The notes under the pieces: model-generated
Told to the model about the DNA's origin: nothing
Seen by the model: only the letters and a program-made list of their open reading frames with translations
Database searches by the model: none
Made by a program: the position numbers and the translations under genes
In this document: piece after piece, positions 8,507 through 17,706 of the stretch
Layout of the letters: each line of letters starts with the position of its first letter
How positions within the stretch are numbered: the stretch's first letter is position 1
From: Anaerolineae bacterium
GTDB lineage: Bacteria > Chloroflexota > Anaerolineae > Aggregatilineales > Phototrophicaceae
DNA length: 58,626 nucleotides
Assembly: GCA_022825675.1 (NCBI GenBank)
Contig: JAJDWK010000047.1
Span: forward strand, 1-58,626
Direction of reading: 5' to 3'

Positions 8507-8716
8507 ATGCGCAAATTCTTAAGCTTGCTGCTTGGCATGGGCATCGGCTCGCTAATCGGCGCGTTGATTGCCGCCTTCTTCGCGCCTATCACCGCTGATG
8601 AGCTGCGTCAGCGCTGGCAGCGGCAGTATCAACGGGCGCTGGCAGCGGGGCGGGAGGCGAGCGCCCAGCGGCGGGCGGAACTGGAAAAAGAACTGGAAGA
8701 CTTGCGCGCCGGCTAG
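8507..8716 (+). CDS. YtxH-like small membrane protein
   Basis: 69 residues from the ATG at 8507. One glycine-rich TM segment 'FLSLLLGMGIGSLIGALIAA' is followed by 'FFAPITADELRQRW', which resembles the 'LFAPKSGEETR' pattern of YtxH-type proteins, then a charged amphipathic helix to the end. A GTG upstream at 8471 would add 12 residues but makes a poor start. YtxH proteins are membrane-anchored coiled coils of unclear, often stress-related role. The coding case rests on the good TM plus helix composition rather than on conservation I can test. Confidence 0.6.
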   Translation: MRKFLSLLLGMGIGSLIGALIAAFFAPITADELRQRWQRQYQRALAAGREASAQRRAELEKELEDLRAG

Positions 8717-8763
8717 TGGCATAGCGGCGGGCATATCCGCAAGCACTTTTGGATACACCAGCG

Positions 8764-10314
8764 ATGGCTCTACGCCGCGACGCCAAAGACGCCTGGCACC
8801 AGGATGTCTGGGTACTGATTGCGACCATATTGGCGCCGAGCATGGTCTTCATCGTCAGCACGGCGCTGACCGTGGCGCTGCCGGCAATTCAGCGAGATTT
8901 TAACGCCAGCGGCACCGACCTCATCTGGATAGTCAACGCCTACTCGCTGCTGCAAGCGGCATTTATCTTTCTCAGTGGCGCGTATGGCGACCATTATGGG
9001 CGCAAGCGGGTCTATCTGATAGGCATTGTCATTTTCGCGCTGTCTTCCCTGGTCTGCGGCAGCGCGCAATCGGCGGAAGTTTTGATATTGGCGCGGGCGC
9101 TGCAAGGCGTCGGCAGCGGCATGATGGTAACTTGCAGCCTGGCGCTGCTGGTCGCCCTCTTTGATTATCACCGCCGCAGCTGGGCGATAGGCGTCTGGTC
9201 CGGCTCCACAATGTTGATTTCGGGCGCGGGACCCATCCTCGGCGGCTGGCTGGCGGAAGCCGCGCTGTGGCGTATGATATTTTTTATCAACATCCCGCTC
9301 TGCCTCGTTGTGATTGTTGTGCTGCTGCTCTTCGTTCCCGAAAGCCTCGATGAACATGCCCCGCGGGAGCTGGACATCAGCGGCACCGCCTTGAGCACCT
9401 TGGCATTGCTGCTCAGCGGCTATTTTTTCATCGAAGGACCGCGCCGCGGCTTTGATGACCCGCTGGTGCTGCTGGCAGGCGCGACCGCTCTTGTGATTCT
9501 GCCGCTTTTTGTCTGGGTGGAAGGGCACAGCGACCACCCGATGATGCCGCTGAATCTCTTCCGCTCGCGCACTTTCACCGGCGCCAACACGCTGACGCTG
9601 CTGCTCTATGGCGCGATGAACAGCGTGCTGTTTTTCCTGCCGCTCAGCCTGATACAAGTGCAGGGTTATAGCGAGACCGCGGTCGGCTTCGCCCTGCTGC
9701 CGATGACGGTGCTGATGGTCGCCATTTCTTTTGTGATGAGCCGCATCGTCGACCGCTACGGTCCGCGCCTGCCTTTGGTATTTGGTCCGCTGCTGATTGG
9801 CTTGTCCTTCGTGATGTTCGCGGCGCTTGAGCCGGGCTCGGGGCAGGCAAGCTATTGGAGTACGCTCTTCCCCGCCATTTGCGTCTTCGGCATCGGCTTG
9901 GGCGTTACGCTGTCGCCGCTGACGACCGCGGTCATGGCTTCGGTAGACGAGGACCACGCTGGCATCGCGTCCGGCTTAAACAATACGGTGTCACGCTCGG
10001 CGCAAGTATTGGCAATCGCGGTGATGGGCAGCATCGTGCTGCTGCTGTTCCAGCAGGCATTGCTGAGCGACCCCGCCGTCACCGCGCTGCCAGAAGCGGC
10101 GCAGGCGCAGCTGGCTGCCGAAGCGGATAAACTCGCGGAGACCGAAGTGCCCGCGTCGCTGAACCCGCTGGAGCGCGAGCGCCTGCAAAGCCTGATTCGG
10201 CATACCTTCTCCGATACCATCAGCGTCGTCATGTACATTGCCGCCGCGCTTAGCGCGCTCAGCGGGCTGCTGGCGGCGCTGTTTATCGAGCGGGAGCTGC
10301 CGCATTTGCATTAG
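8764..10314 (+). CDS. MFS exporter, DHA2 (EmrB/QacA) family, paralog 1
   Basis: 516 residues with about 14 TM segments, the DHA2 drug:proton antiporter layout. Motif A is 'GAYGDHYGRKRV' after TM2 and motif C is 'SGAGPILGGWLAEA' in TM5, both canonical for exporters. A large hydrophilic loop (about residues 425-475) precedes the last TM helix. The ATG at 8764 is used; a TTG at 8749 would add five residues, and neither start has a strong ribosome-binding site. Paralogous to the next gene throughout. Substrate unknown. Confidence 0.85.
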   Translation: MALRRDAKDAWHQDVWVLIATILAPSMVFIVSTALTVALPAIQRDFNASGTDLIWIVNAYSLLQAAFIFLSGAYGDHYGRKRVYLIGIVIFALSSLVCGSAQSAEVLILARALQGVGSGMMVTCSLALLVALFDYHRRSWAIGVWSGSTMLISGAGPILGGWLAEAALWRMIFFINIPLCLVVIVVLLLFVPESLDEHAPRELDISGTALSTLALLLSGYFFIEGPRRGFDDPLVLLAGATALVILPLFVWVEGHSDHPMMPLNLFRSRTFTGANTLTLLLYGAMNSVLFFLPLSLIQVQGYSETAVGFALLPMTVLMVAISFVMSRIVDRYGPRLPLVFGPLLIGLSFVMFAALEPGSGQASYWSTLFPAICVFGIGLGVTLSPLTTAVMASVDEDHAGIASGLNNTVSRSAQVLAIAVMGSIVLLLFQQALLSDPAVTALPEAAQAQLAAEADKLAETEVPASLNPLERERLQSLIRHTFSDTISVVMYIAAALSALSGLLAALFIERELPHLH

Positions 10315-10418
10315 GCGCTGCGAGCAAGGCATTGCTTTGCGGCGGCGCGCATTTCCGTGTTATGATGAAGTTATGATGAAAGTATAAAGATTCTTAATTG
10401 AAATCAAGCAGCGGATTG

Positions 10419-12017
10419 ATGGCAGAAGATTCTAGCGCAGCATCCAGCCGGCGGACTGGTTATTGGGTCTTGTTCGCCTCCATTTCGGCGGCGAGCATGG
10501 CTTTTGTCGCCAGCACCTCGCTGAATGTGGCGCTGCCGGCGATTCAGGTTGAATTGGGCGCGCGCGGCGCTGATCTCATCTGGATTCCCAATTCTTATGT
10601 GATGGTGCAAGCCTCGCTCATCGTAGTAACGGGCTCGATGGGCGACCATTTTGGGCGCAATCGCGTCTGTTTGTGGGGCATCCTGCTCTTTGCGCTCGCG
10701 TCGATATTTTGCGGCTTCTCCACAACGACCAACACCATAATCGCCGGGCGGGTGGCGCAAGGCGTGGGCAGCTCGATGATTGTGCCCAACAGCCTGGCGA
10801 TTGCCTCGTCCTACTTCAGCAAGCGCGGGCAGGGCTTGGCGATAGGCGTCTGGTCGGGCTTCACGGTGCTGGCATCGGGCATAGCGCCCTTTATGGCGGG
10901 GGTCGTCACCGATTTCGGCATGTGGCGGCTGGTATTCTTCTTTCACATCCCCCTGGGGCTGATGGCGGCATTTGCCATCATACGCTATGTGCCCGAGAGC
11001 TTCGACCGGTCGGCACCCAAACGCATGAGCTTTTCGGGCGCGCTGCTGGTGGTTTTGGGGCTGGGCGGGCTGACTTTTGGCTTCATCGAAAGCTCGACAT
11101 TTGGCTTCGACAGCCCGCTGATACTCTCGTCCATCATCATCGGCATCCTGGCGCTGGCGCGCTTCCTCTATGACGAGCGCCGCGCCAAGCACGCGATTTT
11201 GCCGCTGTGGCTCTTCCGCTCGCGCACCTTCAGCGCCGCCAATTTCATCACCTTGATATTCCATGGCGTGGTGCAGCCGGTGACCGTCTATCTGCCGCTC
11301 AATCTGATTCAAGTGCAGGGCTACAGCGCCACCGCCACCGGGCTCGCCACCGTGCCGCTGATTTTGATATCCACTATCGTATCCGCCGCGGTGGGACCGG
11401 TGCTTGACCGCTGGGGACCGCGGCTGCCCCTGGTATGCGGCTTGAGCATATCAGCGCTGGGATTTGTCGTCTTCAGCAATGTTGGCGTGACGGCGGGCGC
11501 ATCCGAATATTTCAGCAGCTTTTTCCCGCCGATATTCCTCTTCGGCATCGGCTGGGGATTGGTATTCGCGCCGCTGACGATGGCGGCGATGGCAGCGGCG
11601 CCAGCAAACAACGCCGGCATCGCCTCGGGCGTCAACAATACTGTGGTGCGCACGGGGCAGGTGCTGGTCATCGGCATTTTGGGCGGGCTGGCGATAACCT
11701 GGTTCGGGGAGAATTTGACCAAGGACCCTTACATCCTGTCGCTGCCAGCCGAGGCGCAGAGCCACCTGGCGGCGGACGCGGGCGACCTGGCGGAAACTTC
11801 CATCCCCGACAGCCTGTCAGAAGCGGAGCAGTCGCAAGTGCGCGCTGTGATTGGCAAATCCTTCGCCAATATGTATAGCGCGCTGATGTCTATCGCCGCC
11901 GTATTCTGCCTGTTAGGCGCGCTTGTCGCCCTGGTGGGCATTGACGACCGCGAGCTGAAACAAAAGCGCCGGCAAGCGGTTGAAGACGATGGCGAGCTGG
12001 GCGCAGCGGCGGTCTAG
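10419..12017 (+). CDS. MFS exporter, DHA2 family, paralog 2
   Basis: 532 residues and 14 predicted TM segments. It aligns end to end with the preceding gene (both share LFRSRTF, then LIQVQGYS and later DR.GPRLPLV). Motif A is 'GSMGDHFGRNRV'; motif C is degenerate ('ASGIAPFMAGVV' instead of 'SGAGPILGGW'), so coupling or substrate may differ. The start is set at the ATG at 10419; a TTG at 10398 would add seven residues. The 104-base gap before it contains two tandem TTATGATGAA units, so it may have its own promoter. It converges on the mannonate dehydratase gene, the stop codons overlapping by 4 bases. Confidence 0.85.
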   Translation: MAEDSSAASSRRTGYWVLFASISAASMAFVASTSLNVALPAIQVELGARGADLIWIPNSYVMVQASLIVVTGSMGDHFGRNRVCLWGILLFALASIFCGFSTTTNTIIAGRVAQGVGSSMIVPNSLAIASSYFSKRGQGLAIGVWSGFTVLASGIAPFMAGVVTDFGMWRLVFFFHIPLGLMAAFAIIRYVPESFDRSAPKRMSFSGALLVVLGLGGLTFGFIESSTFGFDSPLILSSIIIGILALARFLYDERRAKHAILPLWLFRSRTFSAANFITLIFHGVVQPVTVYLPLNLIQVQGYSATATGLATVPLILISTIVSAAVGPVLDRWGPRLPLVCGLSISALGFVVFSNVGVTAGASEYFSSFFPPIFLFGIGWGLVFAPLTMAAMAAAPANNAGIASGVNNTVVRTGQVLVIGILGGLAITWFGENLTKDPYILSLPAEAQSHLAADAGDLAETSIPDSLSEAEQSQVRAVIGKSFANMYSALMSIAAVFCLLGALVALVGIDDRELKQKRRQAVEDDGELGAAAV

Positions 12018-12988
12018 GCGGGAGCATTCTGCCCGTAGACCGCCTCGCGGATGCCTTTGAGATAGCCGAGCGCGAAGAGCCTGCCAATAGAAGAATAGCC
12101 CGCCTGCTGATTGTCGTCGCCCGCCATCGTTGGCACATGGTCGGGGCGCAGCGCGCCAGCAAAACCGATATCACGATAGGCGCGCATGCAGGCGACCATA
12201 TCGGTGGGACCAGCGTCGTGAAAAGTCTCCTGGAAATTCTCGACAGTGCCCGCGACATCGCGCATGTGCACGAAGAAGATTTTGTCGCCAAACTGGCGGA
12301 TGACGGCTGGCAGGTCCGCCGTCATCAAGCGGAAATTGCCCTGGCAGAGGGCGATGCCGTTCATCGGGCTGGGCACAAGCGCAAGCAAGCGCTGGAAGTT
12401 CTCGACGCTGCGCATGATGCGCGCCAAGCCGCGGATTGGCGACAGCGGCGGGTCGTCCGGGTGCATCGCCAGGCGCACGCCCGCCCGCTCCGCCACTGGC
12501 AGCACCCGCTCCAGGAAATAGCGCAGGCTGCGCCAAAGCTGCTGCTCGCCCACTTCTCCATATTCGGTCAAAGGCTCGTCCCGCATTTGACGGTGGTCAT
12601 AGCCGGTGACGAGCGCGCCGCCGCGCGTCGGTATCGCGGTTGATGTGCGCAGCCAATTCATCACCGGCATCCATTCGTAACACCAGACGGGAATGCCCTG
12701 CGCCCCCATGCTTTCCAGCAGCTCGCAGACGGCATCTATCTCGGCATCACGCCCGGGCAAGCCCAGCTTGGCGCGGGTTAATGGCGGGCGGCTCTCGATG
12801 ACAGCCAGCTCGAAACCTTTCGCCGCATAGGCGGTTTTGATGCGGGCGATGCCGCTGGCGTTCCAGGGCGCTGCGTCCCCGAGGGCGCAGTCAAAATCAA
12901 GCGCGCCGACAACTTGTGTCACGCCGCATTGGGCGGCGAGGTCCCAGAGCGGGGAATAGACTGGCGGAAGAAATTCAGCGATTTGCAT
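12014..12988 (-). CDS. uxuA: Mannonate dehydratase
   Basis: 324 residues, shorter than E. coli UxuA (394). Conserved pieces are all present: 'MHPDDPP' (175-181), the Cys motif 'LCQGN' (about 214-218), 'FFVHMRD' (238-244) and 'RPDHVPTM' (281-288), which supply the metal and substrate ligands of this TIM-barrel enzyme. It converts D-mannonate to 2-keto-3-deoxy-D-gluconate in hexuronate degradation. The frame stays open far upstream, but that part is antisense to the ATPase gene; the ATG at 12988 gives the family's usual N-terminus. No kinase or aldolase partner is adjacent; the PfkB kinase at 47.8 kb might serve. Confidence 0.88.
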   Translation of the reverse strand: MQIAEFLPPVYSPLWDLAAQCGVTQVVGALDFDCALGDAAPWNASGIARIKTAYAAKGFELAVIESRPPLTRAKLGLPGRDAEIDAVCELLESMGAQGIPVWCYEWMPVMNWLRTSTAIPTRGGALVTGYDHRQMRDEPLTEYGEVGEQQLWRSLRYFLERVLPVAERAGVRLAMHPDDPPLSPIRGLARIMRSVENFQRLLALVPSPMNGIALCQGNFRLMTADLPAVIRQFGDKIFFVHMRDVAGTVENFQETFHDAGPTDMVACMRAYRDIGFAGALRPDHVPTMAGDDNQQAGYSSIGRLFALGYLKGIREAVYGQNAPA

Positions 12989-13084
12989 GCTTAAGCTGCC
13001 CCTGATGCTTATGTAAACAAAAAAGCTCTCCGCGAGCATACTCGATAGTCTGGCTGAGGTACAACTAGGCGCTGGCGTCAGCGC

Positions 13085-13093
13085 TGGTACAAT
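13085..13093 (+). promoter_or_regulatory. Extended -10 element for the P-type ATPase gene
   Basis: TGGTACAAT matches TGnTATAAT with one change, 58 bases before the chosen ATG. Just upstream lies GCGCTG-GCGT-CAGCGC, a perfect 6-base inverted repeat that could be an operator. Confidence 0.45.
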
Positions 13094-13150
13094 ATCGGCG
13101 CTTTGCCGGGCGCAATACATCCTTTTGCCCGGCGCTGCGTACAAGGATTG

Positions 13151-15637
13151 ATGGCGGATTTGGCAGGCGGCATAACGAACATGCAAGCGGCATCTGACAG
13201 CGGGCGGCAGCCCGGCGGCAGCATCCCCGGGCTTAGCGGCGCGGAAGTCCAGCAGCGCATCAAACGCGGCGACAGCAACGACTTTGAAGCGCGGGTGGGG
13301 CGCAGCTATTGGCATATTTTCCGCGAAAATGTGCTGAATCTGTTTAATGTCGCGCTGGGTGGCATGCTGCTCTTTGTCATCGCGCTGGGCGATTATGCCA
13401 CGGCGGTCTTCGCCGGCTTCAGCGTCGTCTCCAACACCTTCTTCGGCATGATTCAAGAATTTAACGCCAAGCGGCAATTGGACCGGCTGGCGGCGCTTTC
13501 CGAGCAGGTGGTGCGCTGTCGGCGCGATGGCGCTTGGGTCGAGGTGCCGATGCGCGGCGTCGTCAAAGACGAGATTATCAAGATAGAGCCGGGCGACCGA
13601 CTGGTGGTCGATGGCACCGCGCTGCAATGCGATGCGCTGGAGATGGACGAATCCCACCTCACGGGCGAATCGGACGCCGTGCCCAAAGCGCCGGCTGACC
13701 AACTGTATTCCGGCTCCTTCTGCACGGCCGGGGCGGGCATCATGCGCGCGACCCGTGTCGGCGCCGAAAGCCATATCAACCGCCTTTCCGTCATCGCCAA
13801 GCAATACAAAATCGTCAAGACGCCGACGCAAATCAAAATCGATATCACGGTCGAAATCGCGGTTGTGCTTATGCTTATCTTTGTGCCGCTGATTTTTGTG
13901 ACCGGCTTCAGCCAGGGCAATGACATCCTGGAGATTGTGCGCAACGCGGTGGTCTTCACCACCAGCCTGGTGCCGCAGGGGCTGGTGCTGGTGGCGATTT
14001 TGTCGCTGACGATAGGCGCCGTCAAAATAAGCCGCCAGCAGACTTTGATCCAGCGCGTCAACGCGGTGGAATCGCTGGCGAACGCGACTGTGCTCTGTTT
14101 TGACAAGACGGGCACGCTCACGCAGAATAAGCTGGCGGTGCGCGAGATTATCCCGCCGGCGGGTGACGACATCGCCGAAATCCAGCGGGCGCTGCACAGC
14201 TATCTCAAGAACCTGGCGCACCTCAACAACACTGCCCAAGCCATCGACCGCTATATCGACAGTGTGGTCGCCCCAGTCGCTGCGCCAGAAAAGCTCAAAG
14301 AAATCCCTTTCACATCGGGGCGGAAGTGGTCGGCGGTTTGTCTGGCGGAGCGGACTTTGCTGCTGGGCGCGCCGGAGCGGCTGCTGCCAGCCGAGCATGC
14401 CTGGCAGCAAAAAGCCGAAGACTTATCCCGGGCGGGCATGCGCGTGCTCGCCTTCGCCGAAATGCAAGGCGACCCGGACTTGGCGGCGGGGCGCGTATCC
14501 TACGCCGCGCAGCCGCTGGCGCTGATAGTATTAAGCGACCAAATTCGTGAAGACATCCAAGAGACCCTCGGCGCTTTTCGCGCAGAGGGTTTGACGCTGA
14601 AAGTGATTTCGGGCGACAACCTGGAAACAGTGCGCGCCATCGCCCAGGCGGCGGGCATGGATGTCGGCAGCCGCGCTTATACTGGTGCCGAGCTGGACAC
14701 GATGGCGGAGAGCGAATTTGACAGCGCCGCCCGCGAAAGCCATGTATTCGCCCGCGTCGAGCCCGATACCAAACAGCGCATTGTCGAGGCGCTGCGGCGT
14801 GGCGGCGACTATGTCTCTATGGTCGGCGATGGCGTCAACGATGTGCCGGCGCTTAAAGCGGCTGACCTCGCCATTGTGATGAACGATGGCACCCAAATCA
14901 GCAAAGATGTCGCCGATATCGTGCTGCTCAACAACGCGATGTCCACCTTGCCGCGCGCCTTCCGCGAAGGCAAAGAGACCACGCAGACGATTTTCGGCAC
15001 GATGAAACTCTTCCTCGCGCGCAACTTTTATATGGTGGCGTTTTTTGTATTTGTCGCCTTTATGGCGCTGCCCTTCCCGATTACGCCGGTGCAAATCAGT
15101 TGGGCGACTTTCGGCACAATCAACCTGACAGCCACATTAATCGCATTTGGCTGGCTGCGGCCGCAGCCTATCCGCCGCTTCCGCCACGATGTGCTCGATT
15201 ATATTTTCACGATGGGCTTCATAGGCGCGGTCATGCTGACGCTGCTCTACCTCATCGTCTGGTTTGGCGGCGGCGGCGATTTGCGGCTGACGCGCTCGGC
15301 GATAACGATTATGGTCGCTTTATTTGGCATGCTCATCAGCTGGCAGGTGCAGGGCATCGACCTTTTCCAGCCGCGCAGTTTCCGTCAGCATTGGCGCATC
15401 GCGCTGCTGACAAGCGCGCTCACCGCCGCGACTATCGCGGTCTTGCATTTGGATCACCTGCTGGTGGGCGCGCCTTTTGAGTATGCGCCGCTGTATTGGG
15501 ATGGCGGCGTCGGCAGCTTGATGCTGGTGGCGGTGGCGGCGCTGTTTCTGCTGGCGATGGCGCTGGCGGCGCATGGGCTGCGCTATCGCTATTTGCTGGG
15601 GCGGTTCTGGGATTTGCTGAGTCCGGATCGGGAGTGA
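13151..15637 (+). CDS. Cation-translocating P-type ATPase (CtpE-like)
   Basis: 828 residues. The actuator loop 'SHLTGESDAV' is near 170, the phosphorylation motif 'DKTGTLTQN' has its Asp at 318, and the hinge 'GDGVNDVPALKAADL' is near 559. The TM4 motif is 'LVPQGLVLVAIL', of the VP-x-GL type seen in Ca2+/Mg2+-like P-type pumps such as mycobacterial CtpE; there is no CPC motif and no N-terminal metal-binding domain, which argues against a heavy-metal pump. The ATG at 13151 has AAGG 4 bases upstream; Met11 of this product is an alternative. Divergent from uxuA across about 160 bases. Confidence 0.88.
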   Translation: MADLAGGITNMQAASDSGRQPGGSIPGLSGAEVQQRIKRGDSNDFEARVGRSYWHIFRENVLNLFNVALGGMLLFVIALGDYATAVFAGFSVVSNTFFGMIQEFNAKRQLDRLAALSEQVVRCRRDGAWVEVPMRGVVKDEIIKIEPGDRLVVDGTALQCDALEMDESHLTGESDAVPKAPADQLYSGSFCTAGAGIMRATRVGAESHINRLSVIAKQYKIVKTPTQIKIDITVEIAVVLMLIFVPLIFVTGFSQGNDILEIVRNAVVFTTSLVPQGLVLVAILSLTIGAVKISRQQTLIQRVNAVESLANATVLCFDKTGTLTQNKLAVREIIPPAGDDIAEIQRALHSYLKNLAHLNNTAQAIDRYIDSVVAPVAAPEKLKEIPFTSGRKWSAVCLAERTLLLGAPERLLPAEHAWQQKAEDLSRAGMRVLAFAEMQGDPDLAAGRVSYAAQPLALIVLSDQIREDIQETLGAFRAEGLTLKVISGDNLETVRAIAQAAGMDVGSRAYTGAELDTMAESEFDSAARESHVFARVEPDTKQRIVEALRRGGDYVSMVGDGVNDVPALKAADLAIVMNDGTQISKDVADIVLLNNAMSTLPRAFREGKETTQTIFGTMKLFLARNFYMVAFFVFVAFMALPFPITPVQISWATFGTINLTATLIAFGWLRPQPIRRFRHDVLDYIFTMGFIGAVMLTLLYLIVWFGGGGDLRLTRSAITIMVALFGMLISWQVQGIDLFQPRSFRQHWRIALLTSALTAATIAVLHLDHLLVGAPFEYAPLYWDGGVGSLMLVAVAALFLLAMALAAHGLRYRYLLGRFWDLLSPDRE

Positions 15638-15642
15638 GGGGG

Positions 15643-15671
15643 TTGTAGATTTAGAATAATTGTGCTAACAT
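15643..15671 (+). promoter_or_regulatory. Promoter candidate for tcmP
   Basis: TTGTAG (15643-15648), 17-base spacer, TAACAT (15666-15671), 44 bases before the tcmP ATG. The interval is AT-rich compared with the ATPase gene before it. Confidence 0.5.
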
Positions 15672-15715
15672 TGAATTGCAAATTCACTGTTGGTCGGAAA
15701 GAGCAAGGATGAAAT

Positions 15716-16837
15716 ATGCCGCAGACCTTCTTTAATTCGCCCCGCGAAAACTCCTTGGTGAAAGCGGCTATCGTTTCCAAGTACTTTGCTACCTGGGCTA
15801 GCATAATTGGACATATCCTCAAGCGAGATGAGTTTGGAAGTTTCAAAAAACCTATTGCTTACATTGATCTTTTCGCTGGACCTGGAAGTTATGACGATGG
15901 TACGCTCTCGACGCCATTATTAGTTCTTCAAGAATCACTGAAGAGCGCAGACATTCTCGACAGACTCCAGATTACTTTCAATGATGTTAATAGTGAACAT
16001 GCTGAGTCTCTTCGGCAAGCAATTAAAGACTTCGACGGAGTCAGCCGTTTTCGCTTTGAACCACATGTGCAAAACTTCTTAGTTGAAAGAGAACTAGCGG
16101 ATTCCATTCGAGCACTTCCCGATATGCCCACACTACTGTTTGTCGACGCTTGGGGATATAAGGAGATATCAATAGACTTGTTCGAGTCGGTACTGCAAAA
16201 ATGGGGATCGGACTGTATCTTCTTCTTTAACTTCAATCGCATAAATGCAGCGATAGAGAACCCGCGTATAGTAGAATCCATAGACAACCTCTTTGGGAAT
16301 GACCACGCCACAAAACTTCGTAACGAGCTGGCAAACTGTAAGCCTAAGGATCGAGAACTGGTAATTTTGGAGGAGTTTTCCGCCGCTCTAAAGGAGGCTA
16401 GCACCGACGGAACTCCCCGTTATGTCTTGCCTTTCAGATTCAAAAATGCTGTAGGCTCAAGGACTAGCCATCACTTAATTCATGTTTCTAGGCATTTCCT
16501 TGGCTACGAGAAAATGAAAGAGATCATGGCAAAAGAGAGCTCAGATTCTCCTCAAGGTGTATCTAGCTTCGAATATAATCTCGCAACAAAAAGACATCCC
16601 CTTTTGTTCAGATTGTCGAGACCTTTGGATGAATTGGGAGAAATGCTATTGCGTGAGTTCGCGGGTCAAAAGATTTCGATGAAGGAGATTTACGAAAGAC
16701 ATAGTGTCGACACTCCTTTCATCAAAAGGAATTATAAGGAAATACTCTGGCAACTCGAGGAAGGGGGGAGAATTACTGCGACACAACACAGACGTAATTC
16801 GTTTGCGGATAGTGTAGTTGTGTCATTTCCAAAGTGA
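15716..16837 (+). CDS. tcmP: Three-Cys-motif partner protein TcmP
   Basis: 373 residues. 'AYIDLFAGPGSYDDG' (about 48-62) is the diagnostic motif and looks like the SAM-binding motif I of Rossmann methyltransferases; 'LLFVDAWGYKEI' and 'CIFFFNFNRINAA' follow as in other TcmP proteins. The C-terminal ~80 residues look like a winged helix. The family is named for genomic association with three-Cys-motif proteins (DUF5131, phage Gp37/Gp68-like), and one lies directly downstream on the opposite strand. AAGGA precedes the ATG. Codon use and base composition are clearly AT-richer than neighbours, suggesting acquisition. Biochemical function is unknown. Confidence 0.88.
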   Translation: MPQTFFNSPRENSLVKAAIVSKYFATWASIIGHILKRDEFGSFKKPIAYIDLFAGPGSYDDGTLSTPLLVLQESLKSADILDRLQITFNDVNSEHAESLRQAIKDFDGVSRFRFEPHVQNFLVERELADSIRALPDMPTLLFVDAWGYKEISIDLFESVLQKWGSDCIFFFNFNRINAAIENPRIVESIDNLFGNDHATKLRNELANCKPKDRELVILEEFSAALKEASTDGTPRYVLPFRFKNAVGSRTSHHLIHVSRHFLGYEKMKEIMAKESSDSPQGVSSFEYNLATKRHPLLFRLSRPLDELGEMLLREFAGQKISMKEIYERHSVDTPFIKRNYKEILWQLEEGGRITATQHRRNSFADSVVVSFPK

Positions 16838-16876
16838 AGTATTAATTAGTGCTTTGAGATTTAGCATTGTGAATAC

Positions 16877-17653
16877 TCAGCGAGGGAAGTCTTCTCGCCA
16901 ATCATCCCAAATTAGATTGCCTTTGAAGAACACCGGTATCCCATGGTCATCCATTAGCTTAACTAATCGGGCTGTCCAGTTTGCTTTTGGCTGAAACACT
17001 CTGCTGCCATACGATGCAGCACCAATAAGCACCCACTCAAATGGTAGTTTATTGTAGTGTGATAGGTGATTTTCAAGAGATGTCGCAACATCAAAAGACA
17101 ATGGCTCTGCGCTCAAAAAACGAACAGGCGCGTCCACTTTGTGCAAATGGCGTAAATATACGCGAAAGGCGCGAGCAGCGCCACTATGAGACATGGCATG
17201 ACCTGCAGGTGTGCTGATTCCCACCCAAACATTTTTCGGGAACGGATTGAAGCGAGGCAGCCGAATCGGATATTTGCTCAGCGTCTGAAAAGTATGCCAG
17301 TGCGCTTCTTGCATCACATCCAGCACCTGCTGAATCTGCTCCGCTGGCACCCAGTGCCCGAAAAGATCCGCCATGCTGCCAACAAAAATGCCTGATTTTT
17401 CCTTGACCCGCAGCGGAGCGCTGAGACTGTGCGGCCGCCAATAATGATGCTCGAATCCCTTCGGGTATCCCGAAGTAAAGCGTTCAGCTATCGTCTTGGC
17501 ATAACATTCAGTTGTCGAGCCGTCCGGCATGCGCCAGGTGCAGCCGTGCAAGCAGCCGCCAGTGGGATTCCAAGTGTAGCCCGGCAATTCTGTGCCGTCG
17601 GCTTGGCGTATGCGTGTCCACTCGATGCCCTTGGGCGGTCGCTGCTTGTTCAT
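16877..17653 (-). CDS. DUF5131 / phage Gp37-Gp68 family three-Cys-motif protein
   Basis: 258 residues. Starts 'GIEWT' then 'YTWNPTGGCLHGCTW' and 'ECYAK': cysteines at 34, 38 and 50 make the three-Cys motif. Further family blocks are 'GIFVGSMADLFG', 'TFQTLSKYP', 'NVWVGIST' and 'FLSAEPL', reminiscent of a radical-SAM-like barrel. It pairs with TcmP, convergent with a 39-base gap instead of the usual operon order. GGAGG lies 7-8 bases before the ATG. A strong promoter (17678-17706) sits inside the end of the next gene, so this gene is transcribed independently. Role unknown. Confidence 0.87.
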   Translation of the reverse strand: MNKQRPPKGIEWTRIRQADGTELPGYTWNPTGGCLHGCTWRMPDGSTTECYAKTIAERFTSGYPKGFEHHYWRPHSLSAPLRVKEKSGIFVGSMADLFGHWVPAEQIQQVLDVMQEAHWHTFQTLSKYPIRLPRFNPFPKNVWVGISTPAGHAMSHSGAARAFRVYLRHLHKVDAPVRFLSAEPLSFDVATSLENHLSHYNKLPFEWVLIGAASYGSRVFQPKANWTARLVKLMDDHGIPVFFKGNLIWDDWREDFPR

Positions 17654-17677
17654 ATTTTATCCTCCGCGATTGCATCA

Positions 17678-17706
17678 AGTATAGAACATATGTATTATAC
17701 ATGCAA
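17678..17706 (-). promoter_or_regulatory. Sigma70-like promoter for the DUF5131 gene
   Basis: Minus strand TTGCAT (17701-17706), a 17-base spacer, TATACT (17678-17683). The -35 side lies inside the 3' end of the glycosyltransferase gene. The predicted transcript start is about 18 bases before the ATG. Confidence 0.65.

Noticed and set aside
12989..14410. 470-codon upstream extension of the mannonate dehydratase frame
   Set aside because: Lies antisense to the P-type ATPase; the ATG at 12988 gives the expected N-terminus of the family and the upstream part has no recognisable domain.
13151..15637. Copper or heavy-metal P1B ATPase
   Set aside because: No CPC motif in TM6 region equivalents and no N-terminal HMA domain; the membrane motif is VPQGL, of the Ca2+/Mg2+-like type.
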